Made by a program: the position numbers and the translations under genes. Positions 9,823 to 18,916 of a stretch of 64,000 bases of DNA are shown here, one piece after another. The DNA comes from Aurantiacibacter suaedae (GTDB lineage Bacteria > Pseudomonadota > Alphaproteobacteria > Sphingomonadales > Sphingomonadaceae), in contig NZ_SKCG01000004.1 in the NCBI RefSeq assembly GCF_005434915.1, positions 124,001 through 188,000 of the forward strand. The letters are read 5' to 3'. Each line of letters begins with the position of its first letter. The stretch's first letter is position 1. Below the pieces are notes generated by a model, which did not search any database, was not told where the DNA came from, and saw only the letters and a list, made by a program, of their open reading frames with translations.

Positions 9823-11916
9823 ATGAGAAGAGAGGACACCCCCCAGATTGCCCGTGCGCTTGCCACGGCGGTTTCCGCCATCGCGCTGACGGTGCCCTTG
9901 GCAGCCCATGCCGAGGACCAAGGACCGTCGCCCCAAGTCGAAGTCAACGACGGCAATGTGGTGCGCGACAGCACCACCGGCGACATCATCTACGTTTATG
10001 GTCGCGGCGAGCGCCGCATCGGCACGGCTGGCGCCGCCAGCGAAGGCGGCGTGGCCGGGGCAGATCTCGAGCTGCGCCCGCTGCTGCGCCCTGGCGAACT
10101 GCTGGAGGCGACCCCTGGCCTCATCGCTACCCAGCATTCGGGCGGCGGCAAGGCCAACCAGTTCTTCCTGCGCGGGTTCAACCTCGATCACGGCACCGAC
10201 TTCGCGCTCTATGTCGACGACATGCCCTATAACTTCCGCACCCACGGGCACGGACAGGGCTATCTCGACGTAAACGGTCTGATCCCCGAGACGGTCGAGC
10301 GGGTCGACTATCGCAAAGGGCCCTATCGCGCCGACACCGGCGACTTCGCCTTTGTCGGCAGCGCGCAGATCACCACCAAGGATCGCATCCAGCCCTTCGC
10401 CACGGCAGAAGTCGGCGGCTACGGCTATCGCCGGTTCGTGGCAGGCGGCTCGGTCGATCTTGGCAGCGGCACCCTGCTCGCGGTCGGACAGGCCAAGTTC
10501 AACGACGGGCCGTGGGAATTGCCCGAGGACTTCGAAGGCTATTCGGGTCTGCTCAAATATTCGCTGCCCGTGGGCGACGGCGATCTGCAGCTCTCGGCCA
10601 CGATTTACGATGCGAACTGGAACCCGACCGAGCAACTGCCCGAGCGCGCCATCGGCACTCCGCTGTGCGAGGATGCCTATTGCGCGATCGACACTACGCA
10701 GGACGGCTACACCGAACGCCAGATCCTGACCGCGAATTACACCAGCGACAGCTGGCGCGTCACCGCCTGGGCGCAGCATTACGACTGGCAGCTGCTTTCC
10801 AACTTCACCTTTTTCCTCGAAGACCCGGTGAACGGCGACCAGCTGCGCCAGTATTCGAACCAGTGGTCTTACGGCGGACGGATCGAGCATACCGCCGAGA
10901 TCGACGACACGCTTACCCTGCGCGTGGGCGCAGAGGGGCGCTATGACGACATCGCCCGCGTCGGGCTCGACGAGACCATCGATGGGGTGAAAGAATTCAC
11001 CGTCGGGGCCTTCGCGGTCGATGAGAAGTCGCTCGGTCTTTATGGCGAGGCCATGTGGCAGCCCATCGACAGGCTGATGCTGATCGCCGGGTTGCGACAG
11101 GACTGGTACGGGTTCGAAACCCGCGCACTCGAAGGCGCGGCAAGCTGGGACGGTGACGTGTCCGACGACACCCTCGGCTTCAAGATCGGCGCGAACTACG
11201 AGCTGCTCGACGGCCTCGCCTTTTACGCCAACTATGGCGAGGGTTTCCATTCGAACGACGCGCGCGGCGTCACCGCGCCGACCGATCCCGCACCGGGCCT
11301 CGTCGAAGGCGATTTCGAAGAGGTGGGCCTGCGCTTCGAACGTGGCGGGCTGATCTTCACCGGGGTCTACTGGTGGTCGAGCATTGAAAGCGAGCTGATC
11401 TACGTCGGCGATGCGGGCGCGGTCGAACCGTCCGACGCCGGCGAGCGCCACGGCTATGAGCTGACTGCCTTCTACAAGCCGAACAACTGGCTGGCGATAG
11501 ACGCGGTGTGGACCGGCACCACTTCGCGCTATGCGGGCCTTCCGGTGGGCGAGGACTATGTTCCCGGCGCGCTCGATTCGTCGGGCGAGCTGGGCATTTC
11601 GGCCGCCTTTCCGAACTGGAACGCCTCGGCGCGGCTGCGCTATCTGGGCCCGGCGGCGCTGATCGAGGACAATTCTGTCCGCTCCGACGAAACCGTGCTT
11701 GTGAACCTGCGCACGGCCTGGACCCCGCAGAGCCGCGGCGCGCTCGAAGGCGTGGAGATCCACCTCGAACTGCTCAACGCGCTCGATTCCGAAGACAAGG
11801 ACATCACCTATTTCTACGAGACGCGCCTGCCCGGTGAATCCGCCGGTGTCGAAGGCATAAACAGCCGCATTGTGGAACCGCGCCAGTTGCGCGTCGGCTT
11901 TACCAAGCGGTTCTGA
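9823..11916 (+). CDS. TonB-dependent outer-membrane receptor
   Basis: This 697-residue receptor has a Sec signal peptide ending near AAHAEDQ (cleavage after about residue 30). The plug domain carries LLEATPGLIATQHSGGGKANQFFLRGFNLDHGTDFALYVDD and the beta-barrel ends in the typical aromatic residue (VGFTKRF). The plug has a distinctive HGHGQGYLDVNGLIPE stretch, which marks a receptor subfamily I have seen without an assigned ligand. It should import a scarce ligand with TonB/ExbBD energy. It is flanked by a divergent membrane regulator and faces an operon of exported enzymes, suggesting a shared substrate. No classical siderophore genes are near. Confidence 0.92.
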   Translation: MRREDTPQIARALATAVSAIALTVPLAAHAEDQGPSPQVEVNDGNVVRDSTTGDIIYVYGRGERRIGTAGAASEGGVAGADLELRPLLRPGELLEATPGLIATQHSGGGKANQFFLRGFNLDHGTDFALYVDDMPYNFRTHGHGQGYLDVNGLIPETVERVDYRKGPYRADTGDFAFVGSAQITTKDRIQPFATAEVGGYGYRRFVAGGSVDLGSGTLLAVGQAKFNDGPWELPEDFEGYSGLLKYSLPVGDGDLQLSATIYDANWNPTEQLPERAIGTPLCEDAYCAIDTTQDGYTERQILTANYTSDSWRVTAWAQHYDWQLLSNFTFFLEDPVNGDQLRQYSNQWSYGGRIEHTAEIDDTLTLRVGAEGRYDDIARVGLDETIDGVKEFTVGAFAVDEKSLGLYGEAMWQPIDRLMLIAGLRQDWYGFETRALEGAASWDGDVSDDTLGFKIGANYELLDGLAFYANYGEGFHSNDARGVTAPTDPAPGLVEGDFEEVGLRFERGGLIFTGVYWWSSIESELIYVGDAGAVEPSDAGERHGYELTAFYKPNNWLAIDAVWTGTTSRYAGLPVGEDYVPGALDSSGELGISAAFPNWNASARLRYLGPAALIEDNSVRSDETVLVNLRTAWTPQSRGALEGVEIHLELLNALDSEDKDITYFYETRLPGESAGVEGINSRIVEPRQLRVGFTKRF

Positions 11917-11966
11917 CAGACCCCGGGTGAGGCTCCCGATTGCGGTGGGAGCCTCGCCACCTAGCG

Positions 11967-12016
11967 CCCGCCCGTCCTCCCCTCCCCCCCAACAAAAGAG
12001 GACGGGCGGGTTTTTT
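11967..12016 (+). terminator. Strong intrinsic terminator after the TonB-dependent receptor
   Basis: CCCGCCCGTCCTC (11967-11979) pairs perfectly with GAGGACGGGCGGG (11998-12010), followed by TTTTTT. A second hairpin just before it (GAGGCTCCC with GGGAGCCTC, about 11931-11955) adds to the stop. The structure lies between convergent genes. Confidence 0.92.
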
Positions 12017-12034
12017 CAGAACGACGCTGCGCGA

Positions 12035-13225
12035 TTAATCCATAAAGCCGGTCATCACGAACTTCTGCACGCGGCGCCCGGTGTTGACCTCGCTGGTGTA
12101 GATATTGCCCTCAGCATCGACATCGAGCGAGTGCAGCCAGATGAACTCGCCGGGATAGCGCCCGTTCTTGCCAAAGCTGCCGAGCACCTCATGCGTTTCG
12201 CGCAGCAGAATCCACACCCGTCCGTTCATCATGTCGGCAACGTAGACATATTTGCCATCGGGGCTGAAGCCGACATCGGTGGCGGTGCGCGTGCCGCCGG
12301 ATTCGCCCGCGATTACAACGTTCTGGACAAAATCGACACCTTCGGCCGTCTCGCGGAATATCTGCACGCGGTTGTTGCGCCGGTCACAAACGTAGATCGT
12401 ATCGTCCGGGCCGCGCACCACGCAGTGGACGATATCGCCGAAGTTTTCCCCCTCGGGCTGCGGGCCGCCGTCGCCGGTGCTGGTGGCCTGGCTCTGATCG
12501 AAATCGCCCTCGCGCACCGGAGCCATCGGTGGCTCGCCCCAGGCGCCGAACAGCTGCTCGAAGGCGAAGGCTCCGTCGCCTTCATCAAGGAATTCGATCA
12601 CCCGCTTGTTGGCATAGCCATCGGCCACCAGCACCGAGCCTTGTGCCGAGCTGATGTCGGCAGGCAGGCCGAGCAGGCTTTCAGAGAAGTTGCCATCGGT
12701 CTGTTCGCGCAGTCCGACCTGACCCAGGTATTCTCCCTCCGGCGAGAACTTGAGCGCGGCGTGGTCGCCTGCGCCGTTGCCGCCAATCCATACGTTGCCA
12801 CCGTCGTCGACGAACAGACCGTGTGTGTTGGCCGGCCACTGGTTCACGCCATTGATCGTGGGGGCACTCTCCGGCCCGCCCCATTCGGCCACGATCCGTC
12901 CCTCGGGATCGAGCCGCAATACCGGCGAGGGCGTGCGGCAACAGGCCAGCGCCTCGTTGCTGTCGAGCCCCAGGTCGGTCGCCCCCAGCGAATGCGGGCG
13001 CTGGGTGAGCCAGATGTGACCATCCGGCGCCACCGCGAGGCCCGAAACCTGGCCGAGCATCTGGTCTTCGGGCAGGCGCGGCCACGCAGCATCGGCCTTG
13101 AACACGGGGACAGGATGCGCCTCGCTCACTCGCGAGCTTGTGACATCGACCAGCGTTTCAGCCGCTGCCGGGGTTCCCAGAAAGGCCACGGCCCCGGCAA
13201 AAAGCAGGTTCGTCAATCGGCGCAT
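12035..13225 (-). CDS. Exported NHL-repeat beta-propeller, peptidyl-alpha-hydroxyglycine lyase-like
   Basis: This 396-residue protein has a Sec signal peptide (MRRLTNLLFAGAVAFLGTPAAAE). The body is made of NHL-type blades: VSGLAVAPDGHIWLTQR, GLFVDDGGNVWIGGNG, DISSAQGSVLVADGYANKRVIEF, DTIYVCDRRNNRVQIF and LDVDAEGNIYTSEVNTGRRVQKF. Bacterial proteins of this pattern are often annotated as peptidyl-alpha-hydroxyglycine alpha-amidating lyase-like, but lyase activity is not established from sequence. The start has GGGAGA 8 nt upstream. It is the last gene of a three-gene operon with the exported aminotransferase 23 nt upstream. Confidence 0.85.
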   Translation of the reverse strand: MRRLTNLLFAGAVAFLGTPAAAETLVDVTSSRVSEAHPVPVFKADAAWPRLPEDQMLGQVSGLAVAPDGHIWLTQRPHSLGATDLGLDSNEALACCRTPSPVLRLDPEGRIVAEWGGPESAPTINGVNQWPANTHGLFVDDGGNVWIGGNGAGDHAALKFSPEGEYLGQVGLREQTDGNFSESLLGLPADISSAQGSVLVADGYANKRVIEFLDEGDGAFAFEQLFGAWGEPPMAPVREGDFDQSQATSTGDGGPQPEGENFGDIVHCVVRGPDDTIYVCDRRNNRVQIFRETAEGVDFVQNVVIAGESGGTRTATDVGFSPDGKYVYVADMMNGRVWILLRETHEVLGSFGKNGRYPGEFIWLHSLDVDAEGNIYTSEVNTGRRVQKFVMTGFMD

Positions 13226-13248
13226 CGTATGTCTCCCGTTCTCATGCC

Positions 13249-14376
13249 TCAAGAGAGGCTGTCGATCACCTCGGGCAATGCCGCCGCATAGCGTTCCACG
13301 TCGGGCAGCAAGCCGGTGCTGACGCGTGAATATTGCGTCCATGGGCCATAGGCACCGCGAATCATAATACCGCGTTCGGCCATGGCTGCACGCACCTTAT
13401 CTGCATCCGGCACCTCCACGAAGACGAAGTTGGTCTGGCTCGGCAGAGCAGTCAGCCCGGCCGTGGCGACGGCATCGAGGATCATCTCGCGGCCTTCGAG
13501 GATCATGGCCTTGCTGCGTTCGAGGAAGCCGAAGTCGTCATAGCTGGCGATAGCGGCGGACAGACCCGACACGTTGCCGCCAAAGCTCATCAGATAGCCG
13601 GAGATGCGCTCGGCATTGGCTTCGCTGGTGATGGCATAGCCAACGCGCATCCCGGCCATGCCATAGATCTTCGAGAAGGTGCGACAGACGATCACATCCT
13701 GCCCCTCGCGCACGAGGTCGATCACCGAGTTGTCTTCGGGGTCGTCCGTCAGCTCGTTATAGGCCTCGTCGATCAGCAGCGTGGCATGAGGCGTGACCTG
13801 CGCCGCCAGCGCGCGCAGTTCGGGCTGGGGCACCACCATGCCGGTGGGGTTGTTGGGGTTACAGATCTGCACCAGCGACACGCCCTCGCCGAAGGCCGCA
13901 CCCATCCCCGCCACGTCGACCTGCATCGTCGGCGTCAGCGCGATGCGGGTCGCCGTCGCGCCTTTCTTCTCGCCATATTGCACGGTCGTATCCCAGAACA
14001 GGCCGGGACACAGGATCTTGCCTTGCCCGCCCCAGGCCAGCGCGATGGCGCAAAGCAGTTCGGTCGAGCCGCTGCCCATCACCACCTGCTTCGGGCTCAC
14101 CCCGTGGCGTTCGGCGATCATCTCGGTGATGTAGGAGACACCCCCGTCGGCGTAGTAGCAGCCCTTCACCGAGGTGTCGGTGATGGCGGCCAGTGCGCTC
14201 GGCGCCGGGCCATAGGGGTTTTCGTTGCGCGCCAGCAGCGCAATCTCGGGCCTCGGTCCAAAGTGGCTGACCACTCCGGTCGCGCTCATCGGCAAAGCAG
14301 CTTGAGCCGGCCTCGCTCCCGCGAGCCCCGTCAGCGCGGCCGATCCGGCCAGAAATCCTCGGCGTGATGCGTGCAT
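13249..14376 (-). CDS. Tat-exported PLP-dependent aminotransferase (HisC-like fold type I)
   Basis: This 375-residue protein starts with a twin-arginine signal (SRRGFLAGSAALTGLAG, cleavage likely after AQA at about 26). The mature part is a class I/II aminotransferase like histidinol-phosphate aminotransferase: ARNENPYGP, the NPNNPTG turn with Asn176, Asp203 in LLIDEAYNEL (binds the pyridine nitrogen) and Lys236 in RTFSKIYGMAGMRVGY (Schiff base). Export through Tat fits an enzyme folded around its cofactor in the cytoplasm. A periplasmic aminotransferase is unusual because amino donors there are scarce. It lies between genes for a TauE/SafE permease and an NHL propeller. The substrate is unknown, and a role in histidine synthesis is unlikely. 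Confidence 0.88.
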   Translation of the reverse strand: MHASRRGFLAGSAALTGLAGARPAQAALPMSATGVVSHFGPRPEIALLARNENPYGPAPSALAAITDTSVKGCYYADGGVSYITEMIAERHGVSPKQVVMGSGSTELLCAIALAWGGQGKILCPGLFWDTTVQYGEKKGATATRIALTPTMQVDVAGMGAAFGEGVSLVQICNPNNPTGMVVPQPELRALAAQVTPHATLLIDEAYNELTDDPEDNSVIDLVREGQDVIVCRTFSKIYGMAGMRVGYAITSEANAERISGYLMSFGGNVSGLSAAIASYDDFGFLERSKAMILEGREMILDAVATAGLTALPSQTNFVFVEVPDADKVRAAMAERGIMIRGAYGPWTQYSRVSTGLLPDVERYAAALPEVIDSLS

Positions 14377-14422
14377 GATATGTCTCCTGTTCGCTCGGTT
14401 TCTCCTTGCCTCCTGCGGACAT

Positions 14423-15241
14423 TCAGGCGTTTGTTATCATCGTTACGCCCACGAAAATCAGGTAGATGCCGAAGACCCGCCGCAGCAGCCCCTCGCGCAA
14501 CTTGTGTGCCATGGCGACGCCCAGCGGCGCGCACAGCACCGAGGTGAGGATCACCACGGCTGCTGCCGCCCAGTTTACGTAGCCGAACGAGCCCCAGGGC
14601 AGACCAGGCTCGCCCCAGCCGATAATCATGAAGCCGATAGTGCCGGGAATGGCGATGATCGCGCCCATGCCCGAGGCGGTGCCGATGGCCCGGTGAATGC
14701 CGTTGCCGCATACGCTCATCACCACGGTGGTGATCGTGCCCCCGCCGATCCCGAGCAGCGCTGAGACCAGCCCCAGCGAGCCAGCCAGCCCCGCCCGCGC
14801 CGCGCCTTTCGGCATGGCCAGCACCATCGCGCTGGCGCGGATCTTCGGGGCAAGGAAATAGATTGCGAAGGCAAATACCCCGATGGCGAAGATCAAGGCC
14901 AGCGTCTCTGACGTGACCCGCCCGGCGATCAGTGCGCCAAGTGCCGTGCCGCCCACAACCCAGGGTGCCCAGGTCTTCAGCACATCGACATCCACCGCAC
15001 CGCGCGCCGCATGGCTTTTGACCGCGCGCAGCGAGGTGAAAATGATACTCGCCAGCGAGGTACCCACGGCAACGTGAGTCAGTTGGTCCGGCCGGGCGCC
15101 AAGCAACGGAAGGATCAGCACCAGCGCCGGAACCACCACGAATCCGCCGCCGATCCCGAACAGCCCTCCGGCAAAGCCCGCCCCTGCTCCAGCCCCGAGC
15201 AGGGCAAGGAGCGGCAAGAGAAGGTCGGCTGAGAAGGTCAC
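14423..15241 (-). CDS. TauE/SafE-family membrane permease
   Basis: This 272-residue polytopic protein of about eight hydrophobic segments has the internal duplication of the TauE/SafE family. Both halves carry the Gly-rich motif: GGLFGIGGGFVVVPALVL near residue 25 and LVSALLGIGGGTITTVVM near 160. Members export sulfite, sulfoacetate or other small anions. The frame starts at a GTG without a clear Shine-Dalgarno, so the start may be slightly off. It is first in the operon with the exported aminotransferase and propeller, so it may export a product or import a small acid linked to their reaction. Confidence 0.87.
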   Translation of the reverse strand: MTFSADLLLPLLALLGAGAGAGFAGGLFGIGGGFVVVPALVLILPLLGARPDQLTHVAVGTSLASIIFTSLRAVKSHAARGAVDVDVLKTWAPWVVGGTALGALIAGRVTSETLALIFAIGVFAFAIYFLAPKIRASAMVLAMPKGAARAGLAGSLGLVSALLGIGGGTITTVVMSVCGNGIHRAIGTASGMGAIIAIPGTIGFMIIGWGEPGLPWGSFGYVNWAAAAVVILTSVLCAPLGVAMAHKLREGLLRRVFGIYLIFVGVTMITNA

Positions 15242-15514
15242 GAGGACGTGTATAACATTTTCGAGACGAATACGGAGAGAAAAGTGAATTATTCAAACGA
15301 AAGCACAGCACTTTGATGTATATTTCTTCTCGGCCCCACCCAATTGACGCTTATCACCCGCGCCCGGCACTGATCCGATGGTCGGCCTTGCGATTTCAAA
15401 CCTCGCTTGTGACCAGACCATTGCATCGCTTACGGCTTCTCGCGCATAGCGCGACGGACTCGGGCGAGCCGAGCTGGTGCAGGTCGTCAGCGCAATCGAA
15501 GGAGAAAGGTGCCA

Positions 15515-16324
15515 ATGATCCTACAAACCCGCATGATCGAAAAGGTCTGGGGCTGCGATCGCCTGCCCGCGCCATTTTCAGCGCCGGATGGCCAACGTAT
15601 TGGCGAAGTCTGGTTCGATCCGCCAACCACGTTGGACGGGCTGCTAGTCAAATACATCTTCACTTCGGAAAAGCTCTCGGTGCAGTGTCATCCGTCGGAC
15701 GAGCAGACGCTCGCGATGGGACTGGGCAAGCAGGGCAAGGAGGAATGCTGGCTGGTAGTCGATGCAGAGCCCGGAGCAGCGCTGGGGATCGGGTTCAACA
15801 AAGAGCTGGATCGCAAGGCCATCCGCGCCGCAGCCGCAGATGGCAGTATCGAGGGCCTGCTGACCTGGCACGAAGTGAAGGCGGGCGACTTTTTCTATAT
15901 CCCTGCCAACACGGTCCATGCGATCGGACCAGGTTGCGCGATCTTGGAGATTCAGCAAAACTCCGATGTCACCTATCGCCTCTACGATTATGGTCGTCCT
16001 CGCGAGCTGCATCTTGATGAGGGCGTCAAGGCAGCGAGCGGCGAGCCTTACGATCTCGCCGCGAATAGCACCTTTGTGGGCCGCGAATCGGACGTGAACC
16101 TCGTCGATGGCCCGGTTTTCCGGCTCGACCAGCTGGCGGGCGGACCAGATGCCGCGATTTCCGCGCGCTATCGCGGGCCGCTGCTGGTGATCCCGCGCGA
16201 AGCATCGGTGGTGGTCGACGGCGAGACGGTCAGCCCGGGCCAATGCGCGCTGGCCGAAGAAATCGACGCGGTGGAATTCTGCGAAACCGGGACCTGCCTG
16301 ATCGCGCAGCCGATGCCGGGTTGA
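15515..16324 (+). CDS. manA: Class I mannose-6-phosphate isomerase
   Basis: This 269-residue enzyme interconverts fructose-6-phosphate and mannose-6-phosphate, feeding GDP-mannose and polysaccharide synthesis. The cupin zinc ligands and active site are visible: VQCHPSDEQT, GKEECWLVV, FFYIPANTVHAIG (His ligand) and ILEIQQNSDVTYRLYDYGR. It is shorter than the 390-residue enteric enzyme but fits the compact class. The ATG at MILQTR with AAAGG 5 nt upstream is preferred to a GTG 6 nt earlier. The next gene, a membrane acyltransferase, follows after 35 bp and may be cotranscribed. Confidence 0.93.
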   Translation: MILQTRMIEKVWGCDRLPAPFSAPDGQRIGEVWFDPPTTLDGLLVKYIFTSEKLSVQCHPSDEQTLAMGLGKQGKEECWLVVDAEPGAALGIGFNKELDRKAIRAAAADGSIEGLLTWHEVKAGDFFYIPANTVHAIGPGCAILEIQQNSDVTYRLYDYGRPRELHLDEGVKAASGEPYDLAANSTFVGRESDVNLVDGPVFRLDQLAGGPDAAISARYRGPLLVIPREASVVVDGETVSPGQCALAEEIDAVEFCETGTCLIAQPMPG

Positions 16325-16359
16325 AGGCGCAGGGCGCGCAAAGCCACCGGGACGAACCG

Positions 16360-17586
16360 ATGACAGCACCAATTGCCGCGCCTGCCCCGCAACGCGAACG
16401 CTTTCACGCACTCGATGGCGCGCGGGCCATCATGCTGTTGCTGGGTATACCGTTCCACACCGCTGCCATGTACAGCTTGAGGGGCGGCTGGCTCGTCGAC
16501 GCGCAAGAGCCATCACACCTCGCCAGTTTAATCACCGCGCTGGTGCATTCGTTTCGTATGCCGGGCTTTTTCATTCTGGCGGGGTTCTTTGCCGCCATGC
16601 TGCTGGCGCGACGTTCAGCCGGGCAGTGGCTCACCAACCGGTTCAAACGCCTGCTGGTGCCCTTCGCCAGTTCGCTGCTGCTGCTCGGCGGCTGGGAGGT
16701 CTACTGGATGGGCGCAAGCGCCGGCCTCGAACCGGCAGCCGCTTTCGCCTGGACGCTGGAGAAGTTCCCCGGACGCTGGATCAACCACCGCTGGTTCCTG
16801 ATCGTCCTGTTCGCCTACTGCACTCTCACCGCCGCAGTTCATGCCGCGCCCGCCATAGGTGCTGGCTTGCGCGCCGTCTGGCGCCGGCTTGGCCCTGCCC
16901 GCCTCCCGCTGCTGCTGGTGGCGCTGCCGATCGCCGCGCAATACCTCACTGCCGAACTGGGCACGCTGCTGCCGCGCGGTGAGTTGCGGGTGAACCTGCA
17001 GCGGACCGTGATGTTCGCACCCTATTTCCTTATCGGCGTGCTCGCCTTTGCCGATGGCGGACTTTCGCGCGTGGTGTTCCGCCCCAAGCTCGCTATCAGA
17101 ATCGCAGGCGCCTTGCTGCTGCTGGCCTATTGCGTTCTCACGCTGGCCTTTCGCGATTTCCTCGCCATCACCGGGTTGCCGCGCGATCTCACCCGGCCGC
17201 TCGCCTTCTCGGTCACCGCGCTTGCCGGCGTGTTCGTCTCCGCACTGTTTTACTATTTTGTCGGCAAGGTCTTCGCCACAGGCCGCGCGACGGTACGCTA
17301 TTTCGTTGCCGCCTCGCTGGTGATCTACCTGTTTCACGAGGTCTTCTTGCTGCCGCTCGGCGTGGCATTCCGTCTGGTCGACTGGCCCGCCAGCGTCGAG
17401 ATGCTGCTGATCGTCGCCGCGACGCTGGCAGGAACGGTGCTGATATTCGAGGTGATCCGGCGGTTCTCCTGGCTGAGCTTTCTGTTCAACGGCGGCCCGG
17501 CAAGCCCGGTGCAGCCAGCCGCCTTTTTGCTCACCAGCAGGTTCCGCAAAGCCGTGAAAGGCGGGGATTGCGACCAGCGCATATGA
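16360..17586 (+). CDS. Acyltransferase 3 family membrane protein, OpgC-like
   Basis: This 408-residue protein has about ten membrane segments. The N-terminus has the family hallmark (RFHALDGARAIMLLLGIPFHTA, with the catalytic His in GIPFH) and then RMPGFFILAGFFAAMLL. Such proteins transfer acyl or succinyl groups onto extracytoplasmic sugars, for example OpgC on osmoregulated periplasmic glucans, O-antigen acylases or exopolysaccharide modifiers. The C-terminal 30 residues are basic and probably cytoplasmic. Its position after manA is consistent with polysaccharide decoration, but the acceptor is unknown. The ribosome binding site is weak. Confidence 0.85.
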   Translation: MTAPIAAPAPQRERFHALDGARAIMLLLGIPFHTAAMYSLRGGWLVDAQEPSHLASLITALVHSFRMPGFFILAGFFAAMLLARRSAGQWLTNRFKRLLVPFASSLLLLGGWEVYWMGASAGLEPAAAFAWTLEKFPGRWINHRWFLIVLFAYCTLTAAVHAAPAIGAGLRAVWRRLGPARLPLLLVALPIAAQYLTAELGTLLPRGELRVNLQRTVMFAPYFLIGVLAFADGGLSRVVFRPKLAIRIAGALLLLAYCVLTLAFRDFLAITGLPRDLTRPLAFSVTALAGVFVSALFYYFVGKVFATGRATVRYFVAASLVIYLFHEVFLLPLGVAFRLVDWPASVEMLLIVAATLAGTVLIFEVIRRFSWLSFLFNGGPASPVQPAAFLLTSRFRKAVKGGDCDQRI

Positions 17587-17705
17587 CCGGTAGCCCCCAC
17601 TTCGCATCACTCCGTGACATCCGAAGCGGGAATAAAGTTAATTTCACTAGTTGCAAAATTCATTTCCCCATGGAACGATTGGGGCAACGTTAACAACTGA
17701 ATGGA

Positions 17706-18149
17706 GTGGGTGATCTGGACTGGGGTTTACTCTCGAACTCGGTCGGGCCGCGTGTCCGACTGCTACGAAACAATCTGAACGCGCGATCCATCGCCGTTTC
17801 CGAGCCTTTCGACCTGCCGACGGGATCGCTCACGCTTCTCTCGCTGATCGATCAAAATCCCGGCAGCTCGCAGAAAGAGCTGGCCGACAAGGCGGGCATC
17901 ACCGGCCCGGGCCTCGTAAGTCTGGTCGACGAATTGGAACGGCAGGGGCTGGTCCGGCGCGATCGCTCGACCACCGACCGGCGCCGCAACATGCTGGTGC
18001 TGACCGACAAGGGCGAAGAAACGCTGGCCGAAATGTTCAAGGTGGTGTCGCAAATCGAGGCACCGATCCGCGAAGAACTCAGCCAGAAAGAGCTGGAGCA
18101 ACTGATCGGCCTGATCGACCGCGTGCTGAAGGTTCTGGGCGAAGGCTGA
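17706..18149 (+). CDS. MarR-family transcriptional regulator
   Basis: This 147-residue regulator has a winged helix of MarR type: GSLTLLSLIDQNPGSSQKELADKAGITGPGLVSLVDELERQGLVRR, seen as helices followed by the wing DRSTTDRRRNMLVLTDKG, then a C-terminal dimerisation helix. MarR dimers usually repress nearby genes until a small aromatic or oxidising ligand binds. The frame begins at a GTG. A second MarR gene follows 218 bp downstream. The target is not evident. Confidence 0.9.
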   Translation: MGDLDWGLLSNSVGPRVRLLRNNLNARSIAVSEPFDLPTGSLTLLSLIDQNPGSSQKELADKAGITGPGLVSLVDELERQGLVRRDRSTTDRRRNMLVLTDKGEETLAEMFKVVSQIEAPIREELSQKELEQLIGLIDRVLKVLGEG

Positions 18150-18367
18150 GCGCCATAAAAACGGCGTATGGCAAGCGCAATATACATACGTACATTAATA
18201 ATTAGCTTTTAACCGTTCTTGTGGATATCGGGCTCTCGCCGGTGGCGGCCAGCACTTGCAGGCGCATCGGGCGGTGAGTAAGCGCCAGTGCCCGCCAGCC
18301 TTTTTCCGATGCATGTGCGGTGTTTTGTGGTCCACACCAGACCGGTCGGTCAGTTCGAGGAAGTTCA

Positions 18368-18916
18368 GTGCCGCAACACAAAGCCAGCACATCGTTCGAA
18401 GTCTACAAGCAGGGTGGCAGCACCCGCGAAATCCGAATGCTTGTCGACATGGTTCTGCTCGTGCGCGGTTTCCGCAGCAAGGTAGACGAAGAGCTGCGCA
18501 AAATCGGGCAAAGCACGGCGCGCATGGAAACGCTGGCCGCGATCCTCAACATGCAGGGCGACAAGTCGCAAAGCGACGTGGCCCGGCGCCTGCGGATCGA
18601 GGGGGCCACGGTCACCCGCATGATCGACATTCTGAGCAAAGAAGGCCTGGTCGAGCGCACTCCCGCCCCGCACGACCGCCGGGTGAACCTCTTGTCGCTG
18701 ACACCCGCGGGCGTGGACACGGTGGAGCGCATCTTCACCATCTATGATCGCGTGCGCGGGCATCTGCTCGAAGGCATGTCCGATGATCAGATCGACGAGC
18801 TTACCGCCGTGCTCGAAAACATGATCGGCCGCCTCGACGTGCCCTATGCCGATGAGTTGGCCGACGAAGGCGCACCGCAGCCCAGCGATGAGATCGCCAG
18901 CGACGTACGCGATTAA
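18368..18916 (+). CDS. MarR-family transcriptional regulator
   Basis: This 182-residue protein has the MarR winged helix: METLAAILNMQGDKSQSDVARRLRIEGATVTRMIDILSKEGLVERT, then the wing PAPHDRRVNLLSLTPAG and an acidic C-terminal tail. The GTG at 18368 is chosen because GAGGAAG lies 4 nt before it; upstream in-frame codons look noncoding. It converges with the GMC oxidoreductase gene, and the two stops overlap by 4 bp. Two different MarR genes in a row suggest locally acquired regulation of aromatic or stress genes. Confidence 0.88.
   Translation: MPQHKASTSFEVYKQGGSTREIRMLVDMVLLVRGFRSKVDEELRKIGQSTARMETLAAILNMQGDKSQSDVARRLRIEGATVTRMIDILSKEGLVERTPAPHDRRVNLLSLTPAGVDTVERIFTIYDRVRGHLLEGMSDDQIDELTAVLENMIGRLDVPYADELADEGAPQPSDEIASDVRD

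Noticed and set aside
9772-11763. A 663-codon minus-strand frame across the TonB receptor
   Set aside because: The receptor on the plus strand has a signal peptide, plug motif and terminal aromatic residue. The opposite frame has no recognisable features.
18150-18367. AT-rich segment with TACGTA and ATTAATAATTA between the two MarR genes
   Set aside because: It probably carries the second gene's promoter, but no well-spaced -35/-10 pair or clear operator could be fixed.
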